Shown here: in pieces, positions 20,625-30,479 of the stretch | Numbering within the stretch: position 1 is the first letter of the stretch | Layout of the letters: every line of letters starts with the position of its first letter | NCBI GenBank assembly: GCA_902702965.1 | Contig: CACRXP010000153.1 | Span: 566,290 to 630,289, forward strand | DNA length: 64,000 nt | Direction of reading: 5' to 3' | Source: Spirometra erinaceieuropaei | Lineage: Eukaryota > Platyhelminthes > Cestoda > Diphyllobothriidea > Diphyllobothriidae | Translations under genes and position numbers: made by a program | The notes under the pieces: model-generated | What the model was told of the DNA's origin: nothing | Databases searched by the model: none | What the model saw: the letters and a program-made list of their open reading frames with translations, nothing else

Positions 20625-21945
20625 TGTACCTAGTTCGAATGCAGCCATAGAGAGTACCTGAGTGCTCATAGGGAAGCCCACATGACGGTTCAATTGCGGT
20701 ACCCGACAGTAGATGGGCGAACTTTTGAAATCTCGACCGAAATTCCGACATGCGTTTTCGTCTCCAATAAAGCTGATTAATAAGTTGTGTAAAACTAATT
20801 ATCATGCAACATATTTCCATAATAATTCAGTAACTTCTGGATGCCCCTACACGTTCATACAGTGTCTCCAAACCAAAAGCCGTATATTTTCCGCATGTGA
20901 ATAACCATATATTTCTCAAGGGTATTAGGAGGAGGCATATGTAGTTCATAAAAATTATTTTATCAAGGCGGCTGTTTAAATGAGATCTTGCAGCTATGCA
21001 TTAGATGAAGAGCATAATCTGCACAGGACATCGTTGTGAGTAATCAGCGTCTCGGATAACAATAGCTTACTGCCAATTTTCAAGTTATGGTGTATAAGAA
21101 AAAACAGCCAAAAATAATACCTTCAGCGTCCCTTTATAAAGATAAACATCTCACTGGAACAGACTTTTAATATCGATTGGGACTCGAAGAACCTACTTGA
21201 TATTTTATACTCAGTAATACAGGTAATCTGTTTCGCCTGAAAACTGCTTACTATCATAATATCATATACGAATCGTTTATTATGTCAAGATGATGCTAGT
21301 ACAGACAACTGCTCTCATGATCGACCTCAATTAAACATCAGTGAAATATATTACTTCGCCTCCTGCCTCATTATAGGAGAATTCTCTTTGGTTACGAAGA
21401 AGGGCCCATGTGGAAAAATACCATTAAACATGCATCCCATGTCGATACGACTGGTAGATAACTCACCGTTCAATGCCCGCATCAATTATCAAGGCACAAC
21501 TTATAGTCTTGTGTCATCGAGGGCTAATTTGCCACAGAAAAACCGGAGTTTATTATCTTCATATAGAGGCTCTTACGATTGCAAAGCAACAATCCTATCC
21601 TAATGTTGACAACCAATCAATTAAAGCAATCATATATTCGCAAAACAATGTTTTCAAACACGTTATTAGTGTCTATCATTTACAAATTGTATAGACGCAT
21701 ATATGCTTTCAAGGGTATTAGTATTATATTTCCTGGATAGTTTGATGAGAGATTACTGAATAGGTCATATAGGCAAATGTAAACATAGGCCTTTTATTCA
21801 CGGGGCAAGCACATTTGGACTTCTTCAGTTTTTACTATTGCTGGCTGAGTCTTTGACGTCATTTGACATTTTATTATGAATCGCTATTAACCGTATTTTC
21901 TTCGTTTTCAACATTCATACCTTGAAAAACAGTTGCTACGTCTTA
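20625..21945. other. AT-rich stretch with one dispersed repeat
   Basis: No gene recognised. The segment at about 20,770-20,850 resembles 43,655-43,735 and 46,495-46,575 in the same orientation (separate findings entry). Open frames at 21,388-21,694 have no family resemblance. Confidence 0.5.
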
Positions 21946-21949
21946 AATT

Positions 21950-22490
21950 TTGAACATGTATCCAAGGCAGGACTCCAAAAACTACTACAATAATGTTATA
22001 ATTGTTAATTTGAAATGTGTACGTTCCTAAAAATGCATTTGTAGAAAAATCATGTTTATGAAAAGTATAAGCGTTGGCCATCAAGGATCTTTCTTTACTG
22101 GATCAGTGAAATGAAACAGTGTCCTCAGGATCGGATAGATTCTGCCGACGAGGACGCATCGTAGTGAACCGGACTGGCAGTTTAACAGATTCTGGCGGAC
22201 AAAAACGCCTAACCTGTTTCATATCTATTGGAGTTCGGAGTTGATTTTTGAGTGCAGGAACCAAATGATGTCATTGGCTCTCTTTGCATTTAAAGGTAGA
22301 TACAATATAAAAAGGCACGAGGCACAGTACATATCTCCTAAAAACGGATACATTATTAATTTCAGCCATTTGGCTGAAACTTTAAGCTGCAGGCCCGTCT
22401 TTTTAAAGACTGTTTGAAGATTCATTATGCAACGGAACTGAAAATCTATCACAAATTTTAAACAGGCGCGATGATACAGTACTGTGCTTT
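21950..22490 (-). pseudogene. family 1 copy H, strongly decayed
   Basis: On the minus strand, exon 2 is recognisable at about 22,490-22,225 (NLQTVFKKTGLQL, FLGDMYCASCLF, then LPLNAKR, matching FEMTFNQKSLIF, FFRDIPPANYMQ and QPLTAVV in copy F). An extra stretch of about 12 codons in the middle overlaps a small palindrome (TTTCAGCCATTTGGCTGAAA). Exon 3 is visible as nucleotides near 22,080-22,150: GCAGAATCTA then ACACTGTTTCATTTCACT, close to copy F's GCAGAATCTA and CAACTGTTGATTTTACC. The reading frame there is broken. Splice sites and exon 1 were not identified. It is the most diverged of the eight loci. Confidence 0.5.
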
Positions 22491-22499
22491 TAAGGCACA

Positions 22500-23035
22500 T
22501 AGGCTGTGTAGCACCGCCCTATAAATAAGCAATACTTTTTGAAATTTCAGTTAACATTTTAGGATTATGTTGGGAGTGCCTAAAGTCGTTGCTTATAGTA
22601 ATTCTAGACAGAAGCTTGCAGCCAGCCCAAAAGTTTGCTGGATTAGCAGATTTGAGACACAAATTTATAAACGATTTTGTATGTTGCCATTAGACGACGT
22701 GAGATGAGAATTGAGATTGACATTATATTTTGAATGCTCTCTCACCGATTTTGTGTCTTAGCATTAGAAGACTAGAGATGGGAATTGCGATTGATATTAT
22801 ATTACCAAGGGTTTATTTTAAATATTCCTGAATTGCAGGTGGTTAGTGTGCGCACACGACTAAACAGTTGTGTTTTTACAAACATTAATAATCGACATTC
22901 ATTTGGACAGCGGATGGTATGTTTCACATTACGACTTTTTTACCCAGAAAAGATTATAGCTACACATTTCGGCAACGATTACTAGTCCCCCAAAATAATG
23001 ACGACAACAAACTGACTAATAGAAGCAAAAAGGCG
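22500..23035. other. no gene; contains a short tandem duplication
   Basis: The unit starting CGATTTTGT at 22,672 is repeated from 22,746 (period 74 nt, about 65 nt similar, including GAGATG.GAATTG and TTGA.ATTATATT). Nothing else was recognised. Confidence 0.55.
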
Positions 23036-23039
23036 ACTC

Positions 23040-23600
23040 CTAGGAAGCAGTCTTTAGGAAGGAGACACGATCGGTGGAACAAGAGCTTTATAAGCCTGAC
23101 GTTTCGGATTCCCGCTCAAACCCACCATCAGAGACAAAGCAGACACGAGTTGTTCATGCATGAGGGGCTGCCGTATTTATAGGATGCGGTAGCCATGCCA
23201 TCGCATACCTAGGAATGTTCACGGCTCCCACCTTCATCAGGGATCGTTGCACGTGGTGTGATGGCCGACATTTGCGTCGTTAATTGCTGCAATTTCATCA
23301 CGTGCGTTGGATGTTGGTGTGATGATTGCTCGACCATCTAACGCTCTGACCCTGGTGTTATGAAAAGTGTTCACCATTGCGTTCCCCGCGTGGCCAATTA
23401 CTCCGCCCAGGCAAAGTTACAGCAGAGAGTATGAAATGGAAAGTTGACTGCACTTGTTAATTGACTGGGGGCCAGTAAACCATGACTCAAGCAGCTTCCA
23501 GCTCACGCAGCTGTCACCTCGTTAAATTTAAATGTATGGCCAGATCTCGTCGAATGAGACGCAACTTGAGAGCTAGCGTCATTACAGAAATTACCCGTAT
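23040..23600. mobile_element. PLE terminal-repeat and leader remnant
   Basis: GACGTTTCGGATTCCCGCTC and CCACCATCAGAGACAAAGC match, in inverse orientation, the CTCTGAAGATGGGC...CGAAACGTCAG block at the 3' end of the PLE at 20.5 kb. The later part (about 23,515-23,575, TATGGCCAGATCTCGTCGAA) matches 60,980-61,040, just before the PLE at 61.3 kb. No coding part remains. It borders the 1.6-kb duplication. Confidence 0.65.
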
Positions 23601-23602
23601 TG

Positions 23603-25260
23603 TGTCATTGTCACTAGAGGTTTCGATAAACTGCAAATTCATCAGTTTTATCTCTGCACTGTCATAAACATAGGTAATCTGTACGCCGTCCTAATCTGCA
23701 ACATGTGATTCAGCAGCGTGAATTCCGATTTCACACACACTCGACAGACATTGCTTTGAGTGTCTGAGTATATAATAATAATGTGTAAGATGATGTATAT
23801 TTGGAACAAAAGCTTTTCATACAGTCGTACCACGCCCCATCGAAAGTGATTTAATCAACATTTACCGAGTACATAATATTGTAGTATTTTAAATACTGTT
23901 TGCATTAAGTAGAAAAACATACGATGCAGAAATATATGCGCAGAAAGGACGCATCGCGTTGACAGTTGCATCGAGGACCATCATGACATACCAGAAGTGC
24001 AAGGCTTTCTGTTCTGACAGATTATTAGCTCAACTAGCAGCCCTTATTCCCATCAAGGCGACCACAAAAGCTATTGTTGGGCAAAAAGCTCTATGTCTTT
24101 TACTGGTCACTTTTAGAAACTAAGAGGAACTGTTCTGACTTTGAACAAGTTATGGATACACCGTACGTACTTCAACTGTCCATAAAAACACATGTCAATT
24201 GTCGCGTCGGTGCGATGGCAGATATAATTGTACAGTGTGACACTTTGCTCCTGGTTCTAAAAATAGCTTTGGTGAGGATGATGGTATATTACGCGTTCAA
24301 GTATGAAAAAATCGAATACTGAACACTATAGACGGAAACGGCGTTTATGACATAACTTGTGGTGGAACAACCTATTTAAGGGGCGACAAATACTATGTAT
24401 AAACGCGCGCTTATTACAGCATGCTCACAAGAATTTTCGGCGGCCGGTCTGACACCAACTGTTCCCTTTTCGTGCGCACCTGAACCAATGGTATATTTAG
24501 CCAAAGTGAGGTTCTTTGCTGCATAGACTGAATTTTATACATCACATAAAACAGGTTTTCTACATAAAAATCAAAGTTCCATTTCGTCGCAGCATACTTT
24601 CCTTTCTGACAGCTTTTTCGAAAAAAATCTTTTGTTTTTCATAACCAGCGTGTTGTTGGATGCTTCCTGCTTTCTCGTGTTTTTGGGAGGATAGCTGACA
24701 ATAACTCAACGTCGGTAAGCGCTAAGAGAGACGGTATCACTTATTAAAAGTGCCGTAGGAGAGCAAACAGAAGAAAACACTAACTCACCACTTCAACTAA
24801 CAACATACAGGGTGATATAGAAACGTCCTATAAGAGGCTTAGAATTTTAAGAGAAATGATAATAATCCGTGTCCCTTGCTTCTGAAGAGAAGAAATAAAA
24901 TCGTGCACCGGACTTATGAAATGAATAAAAAGTATACTGCATAAATCCAATAAGAGAACCAGAGCCCCTGATATCTGCCTTCGTAAAGGGCGCATGTCAG
25001 ACTCATTGAAAGTGTAAGTTGTATATACGAAGCTTAATAAGCTGATCTCTCTGTGAAAGCGCGTTGAGATATTATTACCATCAAATAGTCCACATTTACA
25101 CTTGTATCACCATCATCTTCCAGGAATCCAGACATCTCTGATAGTAAACGATCTTAAAAAAATAATGCATTTACAACCATCGAATAGTTGCTTTTGGGGA
25201 AATGGCTGAAATGAATGTAGAAGACTGAACGAAATTACAAATTTAAAGAAATTGAAATGC
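23603..25260 (+). repeat. segmental duplication, copy 1 (partner 62,395-64,000)
   Basis: From TTTCGATAAACTGCAAATTC at its left end to the region ending GAAATGGCTGAAATGAATG, blocks match 62,395-64,000 in the same order and orientation. Examples are the TAGCATTTTAAG/TAGAATTTTAAG blocks and AATAATCCGTGT at 24,867 and 63,589. Substitutions and small gaps are frequent, so the duplication is not recent. It sits directly upstream of family 1 copy C and carries the family 2 relic on the minus strand. Confidence 0.8.
23640..23990 (-). pseudogene. family 2 relic, copy 2
   Basis: Minus-strand reading gives MVLDATVNAMRPFCAYISAS at the start, then VFLLNANS. Towards 23,650 comes a cysteine-rich segment best seen as AMSVECV, ITCC, and DKTDEF..VYRN across stops. 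The same order occurs at 62.5 kb (AMSFEC, SRCCIT, DKNDEFVVYQN) and 2.9 kb. Stops interrupt every frame. The family is unknown to me. It lies about 2 kb upstream of copy C on the opposite strand. Confidence 0.45.
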
Positions 25261-25261
25261 C

Positions 25262-25889
25262 ACCAGAAATTGCACTTGGTGAAGACTTACAGACGTATGT
25301 CCCTTTTAGAATATTTCCGTAGCATTGTTTGTATGATAGCTTTTCCTTTTTAATCGTATGCATCACTTTCAATTTTACAGCAAGAACTGTTGTTTCCTTT
25401 CCACTTCGCTCATGCTTTACACTTCAAAAATCTGTGCTCGCATTCCCTTCTAGAGGTCGTGCCTTTGCTTATCACTTCAATACACGTCAGAGAACCAAGC
25501 TGAAAGTGTTGTCTTGTCCTGGTCTAGAATGAGGATGTTAATAAAGTCAGACGGATAGCGGTGTACCACGTTTCCTGCTACTTGACCGAAACGCAGACGA
25601 CTTGTAACAAGGTAATTAATATCCAGCACATTTCAAAACGGCATCCTTTAAGTCGCCTTATTTGACCTTACCACCTAAACATTGGGAGGTCAAAAGGTCA
25701 GCCTCGCTTTAAAAAAAGGCAAGGCTTTTATGCTTCAGTCGGTCGTCCTTGTAGTCTGGACATCAATAGGTTACTTTAATTGCGCATACGTATCTCCTGT
25801 TTGATCGCTCAAATCTACCTGTAATAAGAGAATATAGAGAGAATAATGTTGAACGAATCATATCGCTGTCTTTTGAATCTCCAGTGGTC
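25262..25889. other. upstream region of copy C
   Basis: No coding frame of note. It has a modest inverted pair of TTTGACCTTACC and GGTCAAAAGGTCA around 25,660-25,705. It probably contains the proximal regulatory region of copy C. Confidence 0.4.
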
Positions 25890-25896
25890 TATAAAA
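25890..25896 (+). promoter_or_regulatory. TATA box of family 1 copy C
   Basis: TATAAAA lies 30 nt before the ATG of copy C. With the usual 25-30 nt spacing to the start site, the 5' leader would be only a few nucleotides. Copy D has a weaker TATAGTATAT about 40 nt before its ATG. Confidence 0.4.
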
Positions 25897-25925
25897 TAAG
25901 CGGTAGGTATTGAGTTTATGCGAGA

Positions 25926-27398
25926 ATGAAATTACTAGTGGCAATTCCTTTCTTGTTTTACTCTGCAGAATGCTGCTTATTTAATAGAGGTACATTTTCT
26001 TTTTCGTACGTCTGTTAAATCTGCTGGCCTCTAGTAAATGAAATGGATTGCAGTACGAAAAATGCCTGAGAATTTTAATTGCATTTTTATGTAGTTTTGT
26101 CCAAGAAAGCGCATATATGCTTCCTACAAATAGCCTAACGTCTTTGGTATGAGCAAGTCGTTGACGTACAAATAGCTTTTCTTAGAAAATCTTTTTATTA
26201 CAACAGTATATCGTTTCATGATAAACGAACTCGATGGTCACATTTCCGTTAAATAGTTTGATACATCTTATTAACAAAATAGTGTTAAACAGACTGCGTA
26301 GTTTTTCTAAAAGCTGTAGACATTTACAAAATCATTGTATTTCACTTGTCATATTACGATTTCCTGTAAACATCGCTCGTCATGCATATTAATTTTGCAG
26401 CTATTTAAAGGAATGAAAATAACCAAATTTAGGTGGTTTCTCTGAAAAAAGGTAACATTGTTAAACTACATACTTCAAAAATTCGCTGATGTGTGCAGCG
26501 GACGCCTTAGGCTTTAGACAAGGAGCCCATGCAAGTCCCTCGATCCGGTGAGCTCTTCGTTTTCCTCATACCCCATTTCGGATGTCTACTACTGCATCCA
26601 TACGACGACCATCGACTGATAACGTTTGTTGTACAAACAGCATTGGCATGCTATCATCTTCAATTATGTGCTTACAAATAATTTTAAAGGTTATCTTACT
26701 GAACGTAAATAATGACGAGATTGTTTATGCTTTCAGCTAAAACAAGATGCCCGCGTTCTAGCTATGGCTTTAGTCTCAGTGAAGTGGCTGCACACTTGGT
26801 TGGACAAGCAGATTACCGTCACTTTGAGAAAATATTAGAAAATCAATACTGGCGTTACTACATCACAATTACAGCCCATAAGGAACGCTTAACTTTTGAC
26901 TGCACATTCTTACGGGACGAATGGACAGACAGATACTGGCAATACTCATGCATGGCTCCGATTTCTAACGCCAAAGTTCATGTAGCAAGACAGGTAACAT
27001 AAAGATAGAAGTTTAATTGTCGACACGTTAGCAGTATGTTAGTCGTGCAATTTCTTCTACTTTTTATAATTCATGCGCACTTCAAACACCAACAGAGCCT
27101 ACAATCCGAAAAGCTGAAAATTCCACGCTATAGTGCCGGATATTCCGAGTTTATGTTAGACAGTTTAGCTCTGAATGCAACTGTCGATTTTACTTACTGG
27201 AAAGTGGATAATCAACAGCCAAATATGATTCGACTGTCCTCTCTGAAGCTCTGCAATGCAAGTATAAACGTTTCGGAGAGGCCATATGGACCCATCAACA
27301 AATTTTTATTAAAATTTCCACGTATGCATGCCACTATTTTTAATGTCTTTCTGCAGGAAGAAATTTTGATTGGCCAGTCCATAGAGTGCCAGCAGTAA
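25926..27398 (+). CDS. family 1 copy C: intact secreted cysteine-containing protein, function unknown
   Basis: Three exons: 25,926-25,989, 26,737-26,993 and 27,096-27,398, giving 207 codons plus TAA. Donors are G/GTACAT and CAG/GTAACA; acceptors are CTTTCAG and CAACAG. Intron 1 is phase 1 (747 nt) and intron 2 phase 0 (102 nt). Exon 1 encodes a signal peptide (MKLLVAIPFLFYSAECC, cleavage likely after A14). The mature chain has Cys 16, 17, 26, 77, 93, 160 and 205; positions 26 (CP), 77 (FDCTF), 93 and 205 (IECQQ at the end) recur in most copies. N-glycosylation sites are N134, N161 and N165. No membrane segment follows. I do not recognise the fold; exons 2 and 3 might be two small beta-rich domains. 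It is the only copy of eight intact from ATG to stop, which suggests it is the functional gene here. A TATA box and an AATAAA frame it. Confidence 0.8.
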
Positions 27399-27513
27399 GT
27401 ATCGGCATTTCAATACTGCTAGCCTACAACACTGGAAATTTTCCAATGAAGGCGAACAAACGTTTTCTTCACATGGACAGATCACTTCTATATGCCACAG
27501 TTTTCGTTTTGTG

Positions 27514-27519
27514 AATAAA
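27514..27519 (+). terminator. poly(A) signal of copy C
   Basis: AATAAA 116 nt after the stop codon of copy C. Copies A, B and F also have AATAAA 58-119 nt after their stops, whereas none was seen near D, E or G. Confidence 0.5.
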
Positions 27520-27549
27520 ATATTGTTTTGGTTTTCTGCAGAGGTCATT

Positions 27550-29120
27550 ACTCCCTAGTCTATTTTCTTCTGTAAGACTGGTGGGAAAAATCGATTCAGG
27601 TAACAGAGTAAGTTTGGATAAGACAGCCTACTCTCTTATATGATATATTTTCATGTTTGCCGGGGTAAATATATACGTTCCCTAAAGTAATGTCAGCTGT
27701 TGAACGCCGGGATATACAGATTAAAATGAAGGTGTCTTCTAATACCACTTATTTGGTTCCTGCGCGTTTCCACCCAGGATGTTAAATAAACGCTATAAGC
27801 GGTGGTTGAATCTTGTTAGAAACGCGCCAAGACAAATAGGTATGGGGTACTGATTCCAATTCATGATGATAAACTCGACGAGACGTAAGGACGTGCTGAA
27901 AAACCAGATCAAATTTACTATGTACGCTATGTCAAATCTAAAAAATAGACTTTCTTCGCAGAAAAATAAAAATAAACGAAAAACAATGACTTTTGCATAT
28001 TGCGTATACATAGATTTGCTACATTTTTACATAGGACGCACACCTTTGATATGTGCTGTTACGAACTTGAGTGCCGTGCATGTACGGGCTTGGGGCTTAG
28101 TCTCGCACAAAAAGGACCCTGTGTAAGACATGAGACCAGAGCTGAATACGATGAGCTTTTTAGAAACTGCAACCGGCATCAAGATATATAGTCATTAAGG
28201 AGTGCTACATTTACTGCGATAATAGCTACGACAATTTGAATGTTTTGAACCCACCAAGATGATCCTGGATGACGCGTCAAGCATTCAAACTTGCATTTAA
28301 AAATGTTGTACGGCAGCTGGAGCACGTTTGGACATTAGGTTTTTATGGGAGTCGCGGATAGTGTAAGATAAACAAGTCTGAAGCAGGCGAATGTTTCGTG
28401 GCGGCGTGCTTCAAAGGACGTAAATAAACGCATTCTCCCCGTGAAGAGTTAAATTCCATGTAACGAGGTTTTCGTGGCATGAATAAAATGAAAATTAGAT
28501 TTTGTGTAGATTACTCACTTATTTCCTACTCTGCTATTGCCCATGGAACTGACGAAGGAAAGAACGATTTAGGTTAATAAGTAGAGTTGGGCCAGCTAAC
28601 CTACTGTCAAATTTAGTGATTTAAGTGTTTTCGCGGCCTGAAGCAAGACCAGTCGCTTAACACCAGGTAGTTAAGACCGAAAATTAAAGGCCTTTCCTGT
28701 ATGAATCAGGATGCAATATACTACTGTTCGTATGATTTAGATTGTGATGATACTTAGGTTAGACTTAGGTCAGATGCACTACCTATGGTCATCGGCAGGA
28801 ATTTACCACTTCCACTATAATAAATAACCCCTAGAGCGGTTAGCAAATCATTTATTGAGTTTTTTTAGGTCTGGAATATACTTCATCAGTATTTACTTTC
28901 ATTATTAACGGATTGTGCACTTTCGAATTTTGTAAACAGTTCTAACGGACCATCACTATTTCCAGTCGGCTGTAAAACGAGGGCATAATGCATTTTTTCA
29001 CTCATTCGCGAGCGGTTAACACTGTTATTTTTAAGGTTGTAAAAGTTCCCATGGAACAGTCCAGAAGAACACTTGGCGAGCCTACACGTACTTTCGATAA
29101 ACTATATTTGGACCTGCATA
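27550..29120. other. AT-rich stretch, no gene recognised
   Basis: The frames at 27,863-28,191 overlap in different phases and lack recognisable motifs. No repeat partner was noticed. Confidence 0.5.
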
Positions 29121-29129
29121 TTTATATTG

Positions 29130-29870
29130 GAACGAGGTGCAAAGCAAAAACGTGTGAGGGCTAAGAGCAATAGATTGAGTTCGACCTTTTCTGCAAACGC
29201 GACTTGTGAATAGTGTGGATTGGTGGGGAATAGGAGGCAGTCAGTGACATTGAGGGTTGGGTTGAGCCTCGTCTGGAGGGAGAGGGAAGGAGGTGAGGGG
29301 CGCGGACACAGGCATACAGTTAATCAATCCTTGCCCACGGTAGACGCTGAGCTTGCAAGGCTGCATTGGCCGTAGTAGTCGGCACCTATGCGTAAGAATA
29401 CGAAGAAGTCTGCCGGCATGTTTGAGGAAGGATAAAGTCAAGAGCATAAACAGCTCCATCCGCGTGGATCCCAACGAAACCTTCCGTGCGATTTACTAGG
29501 TCCCACCTAAATATCCCAAGTGACTGAGTCAGCACCTATTACCAACAGCAGGGGCAACTGCCGTCAGGCTACAGAGGCCGGTCATGTGCGCGCAGAAGAA
29601 CCTCTTGCACCCTGCAGGTCTATCGTGGCCAAAGGTCGATTAACTGCATACATGTCTCCGCGTTCCCGTTCACCCCTCCCCTCCCCCCTGCGACAGGGCT
29701 CAACCTAACCCTCCCTGTCCCTGACTGCCTCTCCTCTCCCCCCCACACCCACTATTTCACATACCCGTTTGTATATAAGGCGAACCGTGATCGATTGCTC
29801 TTATTACTCACACGTTTGGGTTAATACCTCGTTCTAATACAAATGTGCAGGCTGGATGATGATTTATCGA
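29130..29870. mobile_element. two PLE 3' tails arranged head-to-head
   Basis: The plus strand from about 29,460 carries the tail of a PLE: RVDPNETFRAIY, then RLQRPVMCAQK and LSWPKVD, matching RVDPNEVFRVIYVVP and RLQKPTMCVQK in the PLE at 4.4 kb. It is followed by the pyrimidine-rich stretch (CCCTCCCCTCCCCCCTGCGA). On the left, 29,240-29,350 is the inverse of this stretch (GAGGGAGAGGGAAGGAGGTG with the same flanks). Two copies of the same tail therefore diverge from about 29,460. All frames are interrupted. Full-length RT is absent. Confidence 0.75.
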
Positions 29871-30103
29871 AACTTCGCGTAAACTCGCCAAATGCTCTTC
29901 TGAACAGCCACTTTTACGAGCTATGTTAGTCAATTATCACATGACATTCGAAATTGAAAATTTGCCTTCTGTAGCGCTACCTCAGAGCCTGGCGCGTTCG
30001 CGCTCACAAATGTTAGTCATAAATTAACCTTCTCAATTGACCCATTTCATTTATTAGCTGCATCATCCTATAACATACATTAAACCCGACATAAAAAACG
30101 TCA

Positions 30104-30466
30104 TCAATACGTTAAGTATAATTGAGGACGTTTCGTTAACAAAGCAATTTTGGAGGGTTTGCTTCGTAGCTCGAATATGTAGCTGAAATGTTCGATAAAT
30201 TTAGTGAGATTTGCCGTCAGGTGGACCTTGGGATTCTTGGACAAAGTCTGCGTCTCGGTCGTTTCTGGCTGCAGAATTACTACGCGAAATACAACAGGGA
30301 ATTTTAAGTTTACTTCGATTTTGAGTTCATTCAAGAGATTCAGGCATTGAATTGCAAAGTCACCAGAAATCATGTATCGCATCTCCATGTGGTTGTTCGA
30401 GATGCAAATACAAATCCTTCGCGTCATGTTTGGGTTGGACTTGAATTTCACCTGTGGAGGCCATTT
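30104..30466 (-). CDS. uncertain ORF, unknown protein or exon
   Basis: There is a 115-codon frame (30,451-30,104) preceded by a possible acceptor CCTCCACAG. It reads evenly mixed residues such as LLNELKIEVNLKFPVVFRV and LTKFIEHFSYIFELRSKP. I do not recognise a family and found no related copy in the window. The length is above chance expectation for such AT-rich DNA, but not by much. It could be an exon of an unrelated gene or noise. Confidence 0.2.
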   Translation of the reverse strand, partial: KWPPQVKFKSNPNMTRRICICISNNHMEMRYMISGDFAIQCLNLLNELKIEVNLKFPVVFRVVILQPETTETQTLSKNPKVHLTANLTKFIEHFSYIFELRSKPSKIALLTKRPQLYLTY

Positions 30467-30479
30467 AAGACCTCATATT

